Shown: positions 1 to 7,174 of the stretch, piece by piece
Position numbering within the stretch: the first letter of the stretch is position 1
Layout: every line of letters starts with the position of its first letter
Translations under genes and position numbers: made by a program
The notes under the pieces: generated by a model
What the model was told of the DNA's origin: nothing
Seen by the model: the letters and a program-made list of their open reading frames with translations, nothing else
The model's database searches: none
Source of the DNA: Candidatus Dormiibacterota bacterium
GTDB taxonomy: Bacteria > Chloroflexota > Dormibacteria > Aeolococcales > Bog-877
Direction: 5' to 3'
DNA length: 34,168 nucleotides
Assembly: GCA_027306655.1 (NCBI GenBank)
Contig: DAHUZL010000039.1
Location: 1 to 34,168 of the forward strand

Positions 1-195
1 CACCGCTCCGGTGAGGAGGAGCTTGGCGGGCAGAAGCCCGAGGGTGGTGAGCCACACCGTCCGCCGCGGGCCGCGTCGGAGACCGCTGGCGCGGTACCGC
101 GGCGACGCCGGCGCCTCCCTCCCCGCGGCGGCGTGCCCCAACTCGGCCTGCAGCCGCGTCGCGAGCCAGCGGTCGAAGTCGTCCGGACGCTTCAT
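1..195 (-). CDS. Putative anti-sigma factor or membrane partner, N-terminal part only (cut by window edge)
   Basis: Only the first 65 codons are in the window and the frame is still open at base 1. The start ATG overlaps the stop of the sigma factor gene by 4 bases (ATGA), so the two are probably translationally coupled. The visible part begins MKRPDDFDRWLATRLQAEL, is charged and probably cytosolic to about residue 46, then turns hydrophobic (VWLTTLGLLPAKLL), which looks like the start of a membrane segment. A small cytosolic head followed by a membrane span, directly downstream of an ECF sigma gene, is the usual arrangement of an anti-sigma factor. No zinc-binding HxxxCxxC motif is visible in the part seen. 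The role is inferred from position only; it could be any small membrane protein. Confidence 0.55.
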   Translation of the reverse strand, partial: MKRPDDFDRWLATRLQAELGHAAAGREAPASPRYRASGLRRGPRRTVWLTTLGLLPAKLLLTGAV

Positions 196-788
196 CCCGC
201 CGGCCCCTGGGTCACGTGGGCCCCGGCCGGGCCGGCCCCGGCGCCGTGGGGCACGGGGCTCTGACCCTCCCCCTCGATCACCCCCCCGCCGAGCTCAGCG
301 GCGAGGCGGCCGCGGGCGGCGGCGAGGCGGGAGGCGATCGTCCGCTCGGGCACGCCCAGGGCGACCGCGATCTCGCGGCTGCTGTAGCCGTGGTGATGGC
401 GGAGGACGATCGCGGCGGCCTGCTTTGGAGGGAGTCGGCGAAGCGCCTGCACTAGGACCTGGGTGCCCACCCCGTCGGCGGGGTCGGGAGGACCGGCGGG
501 TCGCCCGATTCGCCGCATCAGCTCGCCCACCCCCCGGATCCGCTCCCGGCGGCGGTGGGAGATGGCGACATTGAGGGCGATCCGGTGCAGCCAGGCCTCC
601 GCGGGGGCGTCGGGCCGCCACCGGCCCCAGACCCCCAGCGCGCGCACGAAGGTCTCCTGGACGCAGTCCTCAGCCGCGCCCCGGTCGCCGAGCACCCCGA
701 TCAGCGTGTGCAGGAGGCGGTCCCGGGTATCCCGATAGAGGCGATCGAAGTCGGCTCCCGACCCGGGACGATACGTGTGCGCGCCCAC
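192..788 (-). CDS. ECF-family RNA polymerase sigma factor
   Basis: It would direct RNA polymerase to a small regulon, probably held in check by the overlapping downstream gene. Region 2 is visible near the N-terminus (FDRLYRDTRDRLLHTL, then AAEDCVQETFVRALGVWGRW and AWLHRIALNVAISHRRR). Region 4 follows (LVQALRRLPPKQAAAIVLRH, then a helix-turn-helix YSSREIAVALGVPERTIASRL). The proline-rich insertion between them is short, as in ECF factors. The C-terminal 30 residues are Gly/Ala/Pro-rich and carry no known domain. A longer frame begins at 836. I prefer the GTG at 788 because a CATACT -10 element lies 6 bases upstream, which fits a leaderless transcript, and because the extra 16 residues are low-complexity Arg/Ser. 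There is no Shine-Dalgarno sequence for either start. Confidence 0.85.
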   Translation of the reverse strand: MGAHTYRPGSGADFDRLYRDTRDRLLHTLIGVLGDRGAAEDCVQETFVRALGVWGRWRPDAPAEAWLHRIALNVAISHRRRERIRGVGELMRRIGRPAGPPDPADGVGTQVLVQALRRLPPKQAAAIVLRHHHGYSSREIAVALGVPERTIASRLAAARGRLAAELGGGVIEGEGQSPVPHGAGAGPAGAHVTQGPAG

Positions 789-794
789 CGCGCC

Positions 795-800
795 AGTATG
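795..800 (-). promoter_or_regulatory. Candidate -10 element for the ECF sigma gene (leaderless start)
   Basis: On the minus strand these bases read CATACT, a 5 of 6 match to TATAAT, and end 6 bases before the GTG at 788. That puts transcription initiation at or next to the start codon. No good -35 box is visible 16 to 18 bases further upstream, so this is only a candidate. Confidence 0.35.
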
Positions 801-916
801 CCCGCTGGCCGAGCGGCGGCCACGCCGCCGCGACACAACGCGCGCGAAATTGTCGAGCCGCCGTCAGGCGGCCGCCGACCCACCGGCATGCCCCCCGAGC
901 GGGCGCTCGCGACGGC

Positions 917-2953
917 TCAGCCGATCGCGACCGGATGGGGGGGCTCGCCCGCCAGCGGCAGCGCCCCCCATCCGGTCCGGACCTGGTCCCGGGGACGCGC
1001 GGTGACCTCTCCGTAGCAGGTGGTGCGCTCGCGGGGGATCCGGCCGGCGCCCCGGATCGCCGCCTCGATCGCCGAGGGCTCCAGGTTCTGGCCGTGGTTG
1101 GCGCCGCTCATCCGGGTGATCGACTCCTCCATCAGGGTGCCGCCGAAGTCGTTGGCGCCCCAGCGGAGGGACTCGGCCACGCCCGCGGCCCCGAGCTTCA
1201 CCCACGAGGTCTGGATGTTGGGCAGCTCCGCTCCGAAATAGAGCCGGCAGAAGGCGGTGAACCGGAGCGACTCCTCCAGCGCGATGGTGCGGGTGATCCC
1301 GAAGTAGCGGCCCAGGGTGTTGTGCTCGACCTGGAACGGGAGCAGCACGAACTCGGTGAAGCCGCCGGTCTCGCGCTGGAGGTTGCGGATCACCTCCAGG
1401 TGGCGGAGCCGGTGCGACCAGGTCTCGATGTGGCCGTACATGATGGTGCTGGTGGTGCGGATCCCGAGGCGGTGGGCCGAGCGCATCACGTCGACCCAGT
1501 CCTGCGCTGTGAGCTTCTCCGGGCACAGCACCCGACGCACCTCCTCGACCAGCACCTCGGCCGCGGTCCCGGGCAGGGTGCCGAGACCGGCGTCCTGGAG
1601 CTGGGCGAGGACGTCGTGGAGGGAACGTCCCGACAGCTGCGCCAGATAGCGGATCTCCTCGGGCGAGAGAGCGTGGAGGTGGAGGCCGGGCCAGCGCTGC
1701 CTGATGTCGCGGAACAGCTGGTCGTAGTGGGCGAGGTCGAGCTCCGGGGAGAGCCCCGACTGCATGCAGATCTCGGTCGCCCCGCGCCGGACCGCGTCCT
1801 CGATCTTGGCGAAGATGGTGGCGCGGTCGTGGTGGTACGCCCCCTTGGCCCGGATCGAGCTTCGCTTGAAGCCGCAGAAGGTGCAGCTGCCGACGCAGAC
1901 GTTGCTGACGTTGACGTTGCGGTTGATGACGTAGGTGACGACGTCGCCGACCAGCTCGCGGCGGAGGGTGTCGGCGGCGGCCTGCAGGTCGGCGGCGGTC
2001 TCGGCATGGACCGGAAGGCGCTCCTGGAGCCGGAAGCCGATCGCCCGGGCTCCCGCCTGGAGCTCCTCGTGGGACGGCCACGGCAGGGCGGGGCTGATCG
2101 AGTCGCCGTCGAGGGAGATGCCGCCGAGGTCGCGGGCCCCGGCCAGGACCAGCTCCGGCCAGCGGTCCCCGTTGAGGTTGGGGGGAACCTGGACGGCGAT
2201 GTCCGCGGGCAGGACGGCGCGGGCCATCGCCACCGTGTCACGCACGACGGCGGGATCGGGAGCGGCCCAGCCGGCCATCGGCGTCCCCGCCTTGGGGACG
2301 AAGTTCTGCACGATCACCTCCTGGACGTGGTGGTGACGGGCGTGGCTCTCGGCGATCCACTCCAGGGTGCGCCGCCGATCCACCTCGGTCTCGCCGATGC
2401 CGACCAGGAGCCCGGTGGTGAAGGGGATCCGGAGCTCGCCGGCCAGGTCGAGGTGGTGCAGGCGGTCCCGGGCCCGCTTGCCGCCGCCGCGCGCGTGGGC
2501 GGCGAGGTCGTCGGTGGCGCTCTCCAGCATCAGGCCCATGGAGACATTCCACGGCTTCAGCGCGGCCAGGCTGGCCCTGGAGAGGAGGCCGATGTTGGTG
2601 TGGGGGAGCAGCCCGCGGCGCATCGCCCGGCGGCAGACCTCGATCACCCGATCGACGTAGGCGGCCTCGTCGGCGAGGCCCAGGTCGGGGAGCTTCCAGG
2701 GCTCCTCGCCCGACATGATGAGGACCTCGCGGCAGCGCAGCGCGCGCGCCTCGTCGAGGAGCCGGTCCACCTCCGGCCACGGCATCAGCCCGCCCCCGTC
2801 GGTGCGATATTCGCAGTAGCCGCACCGCTTGGCGCAGCGGGTGGTGACGTCGACGGTGTAGCTGCGGCTGTAGGTGAGGCAGCGATCCGGGTAGGCGGGG
2901 ACGTGACGCGTCACCGCGCCGAGGGGCGCCGCCGGAGTCGCCTCGTAGGCCAT
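917..2953 (-). CDS. fbiC: 7,8-didemethyl-8-hydroxy-5-deazariboflavin (FO) synthase, fused CofG-CofH
   Basis: This radical-SAM enzyme makes FO, the deazaflavin core of coenzyme F420, from tyrosine and the ribityl-diaminouracil intermediate of riboflavin synthesis. Both catalytic halves are in one chain of 678 residues. The CofG half comes first, with its CX3CX2C iron-sulfur motif at Cys40, Cys44 and Cys47 (TTRCAKRCGYCEYR). The CofH half follows, with a second CX3CX2C at Cys353, Cys357 and Cys360 (VCVGSCTFCGFKR). The order matches actinobacterial FbiC, though this protein is shorter than the mycobacterial one (about 856 residues, from memory). The fusion is typical of actinomycetotes and some Chloroflexota relatives, whereas archaea and cyanobacteria use two proteins. 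It lies 48 bases after the Cys-rich gene and probably shares its transcript. No other F420 gene is in the window. Confidence 0.95.
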   Translation of the reverse strand: MAYEATPAAPLGAVTRHVPAYPDRCLTYSRSYTVDVTTRCAKRCGYCEYRTDGGGLMPWPEVDRLLDEARALRCREVLIMSGEEPWKLPDLGLADEAAYVDRVIEVCRRAMRRGLLPHTNIGLLSRASLAALKPWNVSMGLMLESATDDLAAHARGGGKRARDRLHHLDLAGELRIPFTTGLLVGIGETEVDRRRTLEWIAESHARHHHVQEVIVQNFVPKAGTPMAGWAAPDPAVVRDTVAMARAVLPADIAVQVPPNLNGDRWPELVLAGARDLGGISLDGDSISPALPWPSHEELQAGARAIGFRLQERLPVHAETAADLQAAADTLRRELVGDVVTYVINRNVNVSNVCVGSCTFCGFKRSSIRAKGAYHHDRATIFAKIEDAVRRGATEICMQSGLSPELDLAHYDQLFRDIRQRWPGLHLHALSPEEIRYLAQLSGRSLHDVLAQLQDAGLGTLPGTAAEVLVEEVRRVLCPEKLTAQDWVDVMRSAHRLGIRTTSTIMYGHIETWSHRLRHLEVIRNLQRETGGFTEFVLLPFQVEHNTLGRYFGITRTIALEESLRFTAFCRLYFGAELPNIQTSWVKLGAAGVAESLRWGANDFGGTLMEESITRMSGANHGQNLEPSAIEAAIRGAGRIPRERTTCYGEVTARPRDQVRTGWGALPLAGEPPHPVAIG

Positions 2954-3001
2954 GGCCCGCTGATTATCCCGGACCGGGCGGGGCTGAGGCGCCCGGGCGC
3001 C

Positions 3002-3715
3002 TCAGCGATCCGGGCCGGGCTCCGCCCGCTCGGAGGCGAGCCCCTGCCGGGCCGCGTAGGCGTCGAGGACGGCCAGCAGGCGGTCGACGAACGCCCGGCG
3101 CTCGTCCGCCGCCTCGGGGGACCCGGGGCTCGGCCACTGCGGCCCGCGATGGCTGATCCAGGGGGGGATCTCCTGGTGCAGGACGATCCCGTCCGCGGCC
3201 AGCACCACCGTCTCGGGGCGGGGGTCCTCGACCCGGAGCAGCACCCGGAGGACGTAGCCATTGTGGCCGGCGAGCGCCCAGATCCGCTCCCAGCGTCCGA
3301 GCTCCCGGCGGCCCCGGTCCGGACGGCTGTAGCGAACCGTGGGGTCGTCGAAGACCCGATGCCGCATGCCCGCCCATCGGCGCAGCCGGACCTCCAGGCC
3401 CGGCTCCAGCGACCGGGCCACATTGAGGACCAGGGAGGCGGCGCGGTTGTCGAGATCGGGCGGCTGGAGCGGGGTGCCCCGCTCGGCCGCCAGCCGGAGC
3501 ACCTCGACGATGCTGGCATGGCGCATGCAGTAGCCCTGGCCGCCGACGAGGCGCATGTGGCCGCGGCAGCCGGCCCGGCCGCACTCCACCCGGCGGCGGT
3601 CGACGTAGCGGCAGCGGAATGCCTCCGTCTCGCCGCAGCCGGGGTAGTCGCAGCCGCCCAGGGCCGGCTCCCAGCCGGTCGCGCCGCCGTGACCCCTGGC
3701 CGCCCGCTCACTCAT
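3002..3715 (-). CDS. Uncharacterised protein with Cys-rich, probably zinc-binding N-terminus
   Basis: I do not recognise this 237-residue protein. Its first 66 residues hold a regular set of possible metal ligands: Cys22-x4-Cys27, Cys35, Cys45-x4-Cys50, His53, Cys63-x2-His66, enough for two zinc sites. The remaining 170 residues mix alpha and beta and look globular, with no membrane span. They include an Arg-rich stretch (RYSRPDRGRRELGRWERIW), then GYVLRVLLRVEDPRPETVVLA, and end with a helix around AFVDRLLAVLDAYAARQGL. The start ATG is set by an AAGGAA Shine-Dalgarno sequence at good spacing; longer readings of the frame run through purH and are not real. A promoter candidate lies 86 bases upstream. 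It sits between purH and fbiC with no clear link to either pathway. Nucleic-acid binding is possible but unproven. Confidence 0.75.
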   Translation of the reverse strand: MSERAARGHGGATGWEPALGGCDYPGCGETEAFRCRYVDRRRVECGRAGCRGHMRLVGGQGYCMRHASIVEVLRLAAERGTPLQPPDLDNRAASLVLNVARSLEPGLEVRLRRWAGMRHRVFDDPTVRYSRPDRGRRELGRWERIWALAGHNGYVLRVLLRVEDPRPETVVLAADGIVLHQEIPPWISHRGPQWPSPGSPEAADERRAFVDRLLAVLDAYAARQGLASERAEPGPDR

Positions 3716-3800
3716 CGGTAATCGTTTCCTTGGCTGGACCGCCACACCCGGCGGGCCGAGGCGGGGCGGGCGTACGACTCCGCGTGCCGGTGCTGGTCGG

Positions 3801-3829
3801 ACAATAGCCGAGCCGGCCCCAGGAGGCAA
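3801..3829 (-). promoter_or_regulatory. Candidate sigma-70-type promoter for the Cys-rich gene and fbiC
   Basis: On the minus strand TTGCCT (3829-3824, 4 of 6 to TTGACA) and TATTGT (3806-3801, 4 of 6 to TATAAT) are separated by exactly 17 bases. They lie in the 137-base gap after purH, giving a leader of about 80 bases before the ATG at 3715. The spacing is ideal and the A/T-rich -10 stands out in this GC-rich DNA. The rest of the gap shows no hairpin with a T-tract. Confidence 0.45.
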
Positions 3830-3852
3830 CCGGCCCCGCGGACCTCGGCGGC

Positions 3853-5472
3853 TCAGTGCCGGAAGTGGCGGCGGCCGGTGTGGACCATCGCCAGCCCGGC
3901 GGCGTCCGCCCGACCCGTGACCGCCGCGTCCTGCACCGAGCCGCCCGGCTGCACGATCGCGGTGACGCCGGCGGCGATCGCCACCTCGACCGTGTCGGGC
4001 ATCGGGATGAACGCGTCCGAGGCCATGACGCTCCCCTGGGCGCGCCCGCCGGCCCGGCGGACGGCCAGCTCGGCCGCCTCCACCCGCGACATCTGACCGG
4101 CGCCGATCCCGATCGCCTGGCCCTCGCGGACCAGCACGATCGCGTTCGAGCGCACCAGCTGGACCAGGTGCCAGGCGAGGGCGAGGTCCCGGCACTCGGC
4201 AGGGCCCGGGGCCCGGGTCGCGACCGAGCGCCAGTCCTCGGGCGGCGGACCACCCTCGTCCACGGTCTGCACCAGCAGAGCGCCGGCGATGCTCCGCACG
4301 TCCAGCCGGGGCGCGCCCGGCGCGGTGTCGGCAGGCGGGTCCGGCGGGGTCGGGCCCGAGACCACGAGGATGCGCAGGCGCGGCCGGCGGCCGAGCCGCC
4401 GGAGCGCGGCCGGGTCGGCGGCGGGCGCGACCACCGCCTCCAGGAATCCCCCGGCGAGGAGCGCGGCGGTGTCCGGGTCCAGGGGTCGATTGCACCCGAC
4501 GATCCCGCCGTAGGCGGCCCGGGGGTCGCAGGCCCGCGCCCGGCGGAAGGCGGTGGCGAGGTCCGGGGCGGTGGCGAAGCCGCAGGGGTTCGCGTGCTTG
4601 ATCACCACCGACGCCGGCTCGGGCCAGCCGCGGACCGCGGCCCAGGCGGCGTCGCAGTCGAGCCAGTTGGTGAACGAGAGGCCGTGGCCCTGGTGGACGA
4701 CCGCGGCGGCGAGACCGGTTGGGGACGCCCCCAGCTGGTAGAGCGCGCCCGTCTGGTGGGGGTTCTCGCCGTAGCGGAGCGAGGCCAGCCGGGGCCCGCC
4801 CACGGTCAGCTCCGCGGGCCAGCCCGCGGGCCCGAGGGCAGCTCCCAGGTGGTGCGCGATCCCCGTGTCGTAGGCGGCGGTGTGGGCGAAGGCGGTCGCC
4901 GCCAGCTGCCGGCGCAGGGCCGCCGGGACGCCGCCCGCGCGGATGGCCTGGAGGACGTCCGAGTACTGGGCGGGGTCGCTCACCACGGTCACGTGGGGGT
5001 GGTTCTTGGCCGCCGCCCGCAGCAGGGTGGGACCGCCGATGTCGATCGCCTCCAGCTGGTCGGCCTCGGCGGCCCCCGCCGCGACCGCTCCGGCGAAGCG
5101 ATAGAGGTTGACGCAGACGAGGTCGATCGGCAGGGCGCCGTGGGCGGCGAGCTCGGCCTGATGGACGGGGTCGTCGCGCCGGAAGAGGATGCCGGCGTGG
5201 ACTCGGGGGTGCAGCGTCTTGACGCGGCCGCCCAGCATCGGAGGGACCCCGGTCAGCTCCTCCACCGTTCGGGGCGCCAGGCCCTCCCGGCGGAGGGCCC
5301 GGGCGGTCCCCTCGGTGCAGACCAGCTCTACCCCCAGGTCGGCCAGGCCGCGGGCGAACTCCGCAAGCCCGGTCCGGTCGGCCACGCCGAGGAGCGCCCG
5401 CGCGGGTCGGACCCGGTCCCCGCCGAGCGCCCCGTCGCCGGGGGCCGCGGCGGTCCGCGCCGCGGCGGTCAT
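3853..5472 (-). CDS. purH: Bifunctional AICAR transformylase / IMP cyclohydrolase
   Basis: It catalyses the last two steps of de novo IMP synthesis: formylation of AICAR with 10-formyl-THF, then ring closure to IMP. The 539-residue chain has the expected two domains. The N-terminal MGS-like cyclohydrolase domain carries LLGVADRTGLAEFARGL and GGRVKTLHPRVHAGIL. The C-terminal transformylase domain carries RYGENPHQ and the Lys-His catalytic motif in VIKHANPCGFA. It ends GRRHFRH, like other PurH proteins. The ATG at 5472 overlaps the purN stop by 4 bases; a reading that begins further upstream only extends into purN. It starts with about 20 low-complexity Ala/Gly-rich residues before the fold. 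It is the last gene of the purF-M-N-H cluster; purD, which follows in Bacillus, is absent here. Confidence 0.96.
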   Translation of the reverse strand: MTAAARTAAAPGDGALGGDRVRPARALLGVADRTGLAEFARGLADLGVELVCTEGTARALRREGLAPRTVEELTGVPPMLGGRVKTLHPRVHAGILFRRDDPVHQAELAAHGALPIDLVCVNLYRFAGAVAAGAAEADQLEAIDIGGPTLLRAAAKNHPHVTVVSDPAQYSDVLQAIRAGGVPAALRRQLAATAFAHTAAYDTGIAHHLGAALGPAGWPAELTVGGPRLASLRYGENPHQTGALYQLGASPTGLAAAVVHQGHGLSFTNWLDCDAAWAAVRGWPEPASVVIKHANPCGFATAPDLATAFRRARACDPRAAYGGIVGCNRPLDPDTAALLAGGFLEAVVAPAADPAALRRLGRRPRLRILVVSGPTPPDPPADTAPGAPRLDVRSIAGALLVQTVDEGGPPPEDWRSVATRAPGPAECRDLALAWHLVQLVRSNAIVLVREGQAIGIGAGQMSRVEAAELAVRRAGGRAQGSVMASDAFIPMPDTVEVAIAAGVTAIVQPGGSVQDAAVTGRADAAGLAMVHTGRRHFRH

Positions 5473-6107
5473 GCCGGCCCCTCCCCCACCCGCACCCGCC
5501 GGCCGTCTTGGATCAGCCGGCCGGAGGCGAGGCTCGCCAGCGCGGCGGGGAGCAGGCGCCACTCCGCCTCGTGGATCCGCGCCCGCAGCCGATCCGGGGT
5601 GTCACCGGGCAGGACCGGCACCGCCTCCTGGGCCACGATCGGACCGGCGTCGATCCCGCCCTCGTCGACGAGGTGGACGGTGCACCCGGTCACCCGCACC
5701 CCGTGGCTGAGCGCGGCCTCGACCGCATGCATCCCGCCCGCGAAGGCCGGCAGCAGCGAGGGGTGGACGTTGAGGATCCGTCCGCGGAAGCGCTCCAGGA
5801 GCGGCGCCTGGATGATGCGGTCGTAGCCGGCGCAGACCAGGAGCTCGGCCCCGTGCTCGCCGAGCCAGGCCGCCAGCTCGGCGTCCCGCCGGACCGGGTC
5901 GCCCCCGACCCGACCGACCGGAATCGCCGCCACCGGGATTCCGCGGGCGCGGGCCAGCGCGAGGGCGGGGCACCCCGGCCGGTTCGAAGCCACCGCGACG
6001 ACGGCGGCGGGATAGTCGGGGGCCGCGCAGGCATCGAGGAGCGCCCGCAGGTTGGACCCCGCCCCGGAGACCAGCACCCCGGCCCGCCGCCGGGCCCCCG
6101 CGCTCAT
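5469..6107 (-). CDS. purN: Phosphoribosylglycinamide formyltransferase (GAR transformylase)
   Basis: It transfers a formyl group from 10-formyl-THF to glycinamide ribonucleotide, the third step of purine synthesis. The 212-residue length is normal. The phosphate loop GAGSNLRALLDAC is at the N-terminus, followed by VASNRPGCPAL. The catalytic Asn and His are in LNVHPSLLPAF, and the catalytic Asp is in HLVDEGGIDAGPIVAQ. That last motif appears to have one more Gly than the usual DEGxDxGPI form. Both ends overlap the neighbouring genes by 4 bases (purM stop and purH start), so it is probably translated by coupling. It is the folate-dependent type, not the formate-dependent PurT. Confidence 0.95.
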   Translation of the reverse strand: MSAGARRRAGVLVSGAGSNLRALLDACAAPDYPAAVVAVASNRPGCPALALARARGIPVAAIPVGRVGGDPVRRDAELAAWLGEHGAELLVCAGYDRIIQAPLLERFRGRILNVHPSLLPAFAGGMHAVEAALSHGVRVTGCTVHLVDEGGIDAGPIVAQEAVPVLPGDTPDRLRARIHEAEWRLLPAALASLASGRLIQDGRRVRVGEGPA

Positions 6108-7174
6108 TCGCCCCGGTCGGGCGGACCCGGGGTGAGGTCGAGCCGCACCCGGTCGGGCCCCTCAGACGCGACCACCCGGCCGAGCCGGAGGACCGGGAGC
6201 CCCGCGAGCTCGGTCACGGCCTGGCCGGTGGCCTCGGGGACGACGCAGATCATCCCCACCCCCATGTTGAAGGTCGCCCAGCACTCCGCCTCGGGGACCT
6301 CCCCCAGCCCCGCGATCGCGCGGAAGAGCGCCGGGACCGGCACCGCCGCGGCGGCGACCTCCGCGCAGAGCCCGGCCGGGATGACCCGGGGCAGGTTCTC
6401 CGGGATGCCGCCGCCGGTGATGTGGGCGAGGGCGTGGACCGGGCCGAGGGCGCGGAGGGCGCGGACCGGGTCCAGGTACGACCGGTGGGGCGCCAGGAGG
6501 AGGTCTCCGACCGGGCGGTCGCAGCCGGGCAGGACCGCCTCGTAGCCCAGCTCGCGCTGGGCGAGGAGGTGGCGGACGAGCGCGAAGCCGTTGGTGTGGA
6601 GCCCGCTGCTGGGGAGGCCCAGGCAGAGGTCGCCGGCCCGGACCCGCTCGGGGCCGAGCAGCTCCGGGCGCTCGGCCACCCCGACCAGGAACCCGGCCAC
6701 GTCGTAGTCGCCGAGGCCGTAGACGCCGGGCATCTCCGCCGTCTCGCCGCCGAGCAGGGCGCACCCTGCGGCCCGGCAGGCCTCCGCCATCCCTGCCACC
6801 AGCTCCAGCACCAGCCCCCCGTCCAGCCGGCCGGCGGCGACATAGTCGAGGAAGAAGAGCGGCTCGGCGCCGGTGGTGAGGACGTCGTTGACACAGTGGT
6901 TGACCAGGTCGTGGCCGATGCCCCGGTGGCGGCCGACGGCGGCGGCGACCTTCACCTTGGTCCCGACCCCGTCGGTGGAGCTGACCAGGACCGGGTCGCG
7001 GTAGCGCCCCGGCTCCATCCGGAAGCACCCGGCGAATGCCCCGATCCCGCCCAGCACCTGGGGCCCATGGGTGGTCCGGCCGAGGGCGGCGAGCCGCGGC
7101 ACCAGCCCGGAGGCCTCGCCCCGGTCCACCCCAGCATCCGCATACCGCACCGGCCGGCTGGCGGTGCCGCTCAT
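6104..7174 (-). CDS. purM: Phosphoribosylformylglycinamidine cyclo-ligase (AIR synthetase)
   Basis: It closes the imidazole ring by converting FGAM to AIR with ATP, step five of purine synthesis. The 356 residues cover the whole PurM fold: YADAGVDRGEASGLV near the start, STDGVGTKVKVA (nucleotide loop), HDLVNHCVNDVLTTGAEPLFFLDY, the strongly conserved GGETAEMPGVY, and LPSSGLHTNGFALVR. Its C-terminal half has AHITGGGIPENLPRV. The start ATG overlaps the purF stop by 4 bases. PurM is related to PurL, whose gene lies 13 kb away on the same strand. Confidence 0.96.
   Translation of the reverse strand: MSGTASRPVRYADAGVDRGEASGLVPRLAALGRTTHGPQVLGGIGAFAGCFRMEPGRYRDPVLVSSTDGVGTKVKVAAAVGRHRGIGHDLVNHCVNDVLTTGAEPLFFLDYVAAGRLDGGLVLELVAGMAEACRAAGCALLGGETAEMPGVYGLGDYDVAGFLVGVAERPELLGPERVRAGDLCLGLPSSGLHTNGFALVRHLLAQRELGYEAVLPGCDRPVGDLLLAPHRSYLDPVRALRALGPVHALAHITGGGIPENLPRVIPAGLCAEVAAAAVPVPALFRAIAGLGEVPEAECWATFNMGVGMICVVPEATGQAVTELAGLPVLRLGRVVASEGPDRVRLDLTPGPPDRGE

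Noticed and set aside
3716-4495. Extension of the Cys-rich gene's frame upstream into purH
   Set aside because: The ATG at 3715 has a good ribosome site, the extension is Arg/Pro/Gly-rich, and it overlaps purH in another frame.
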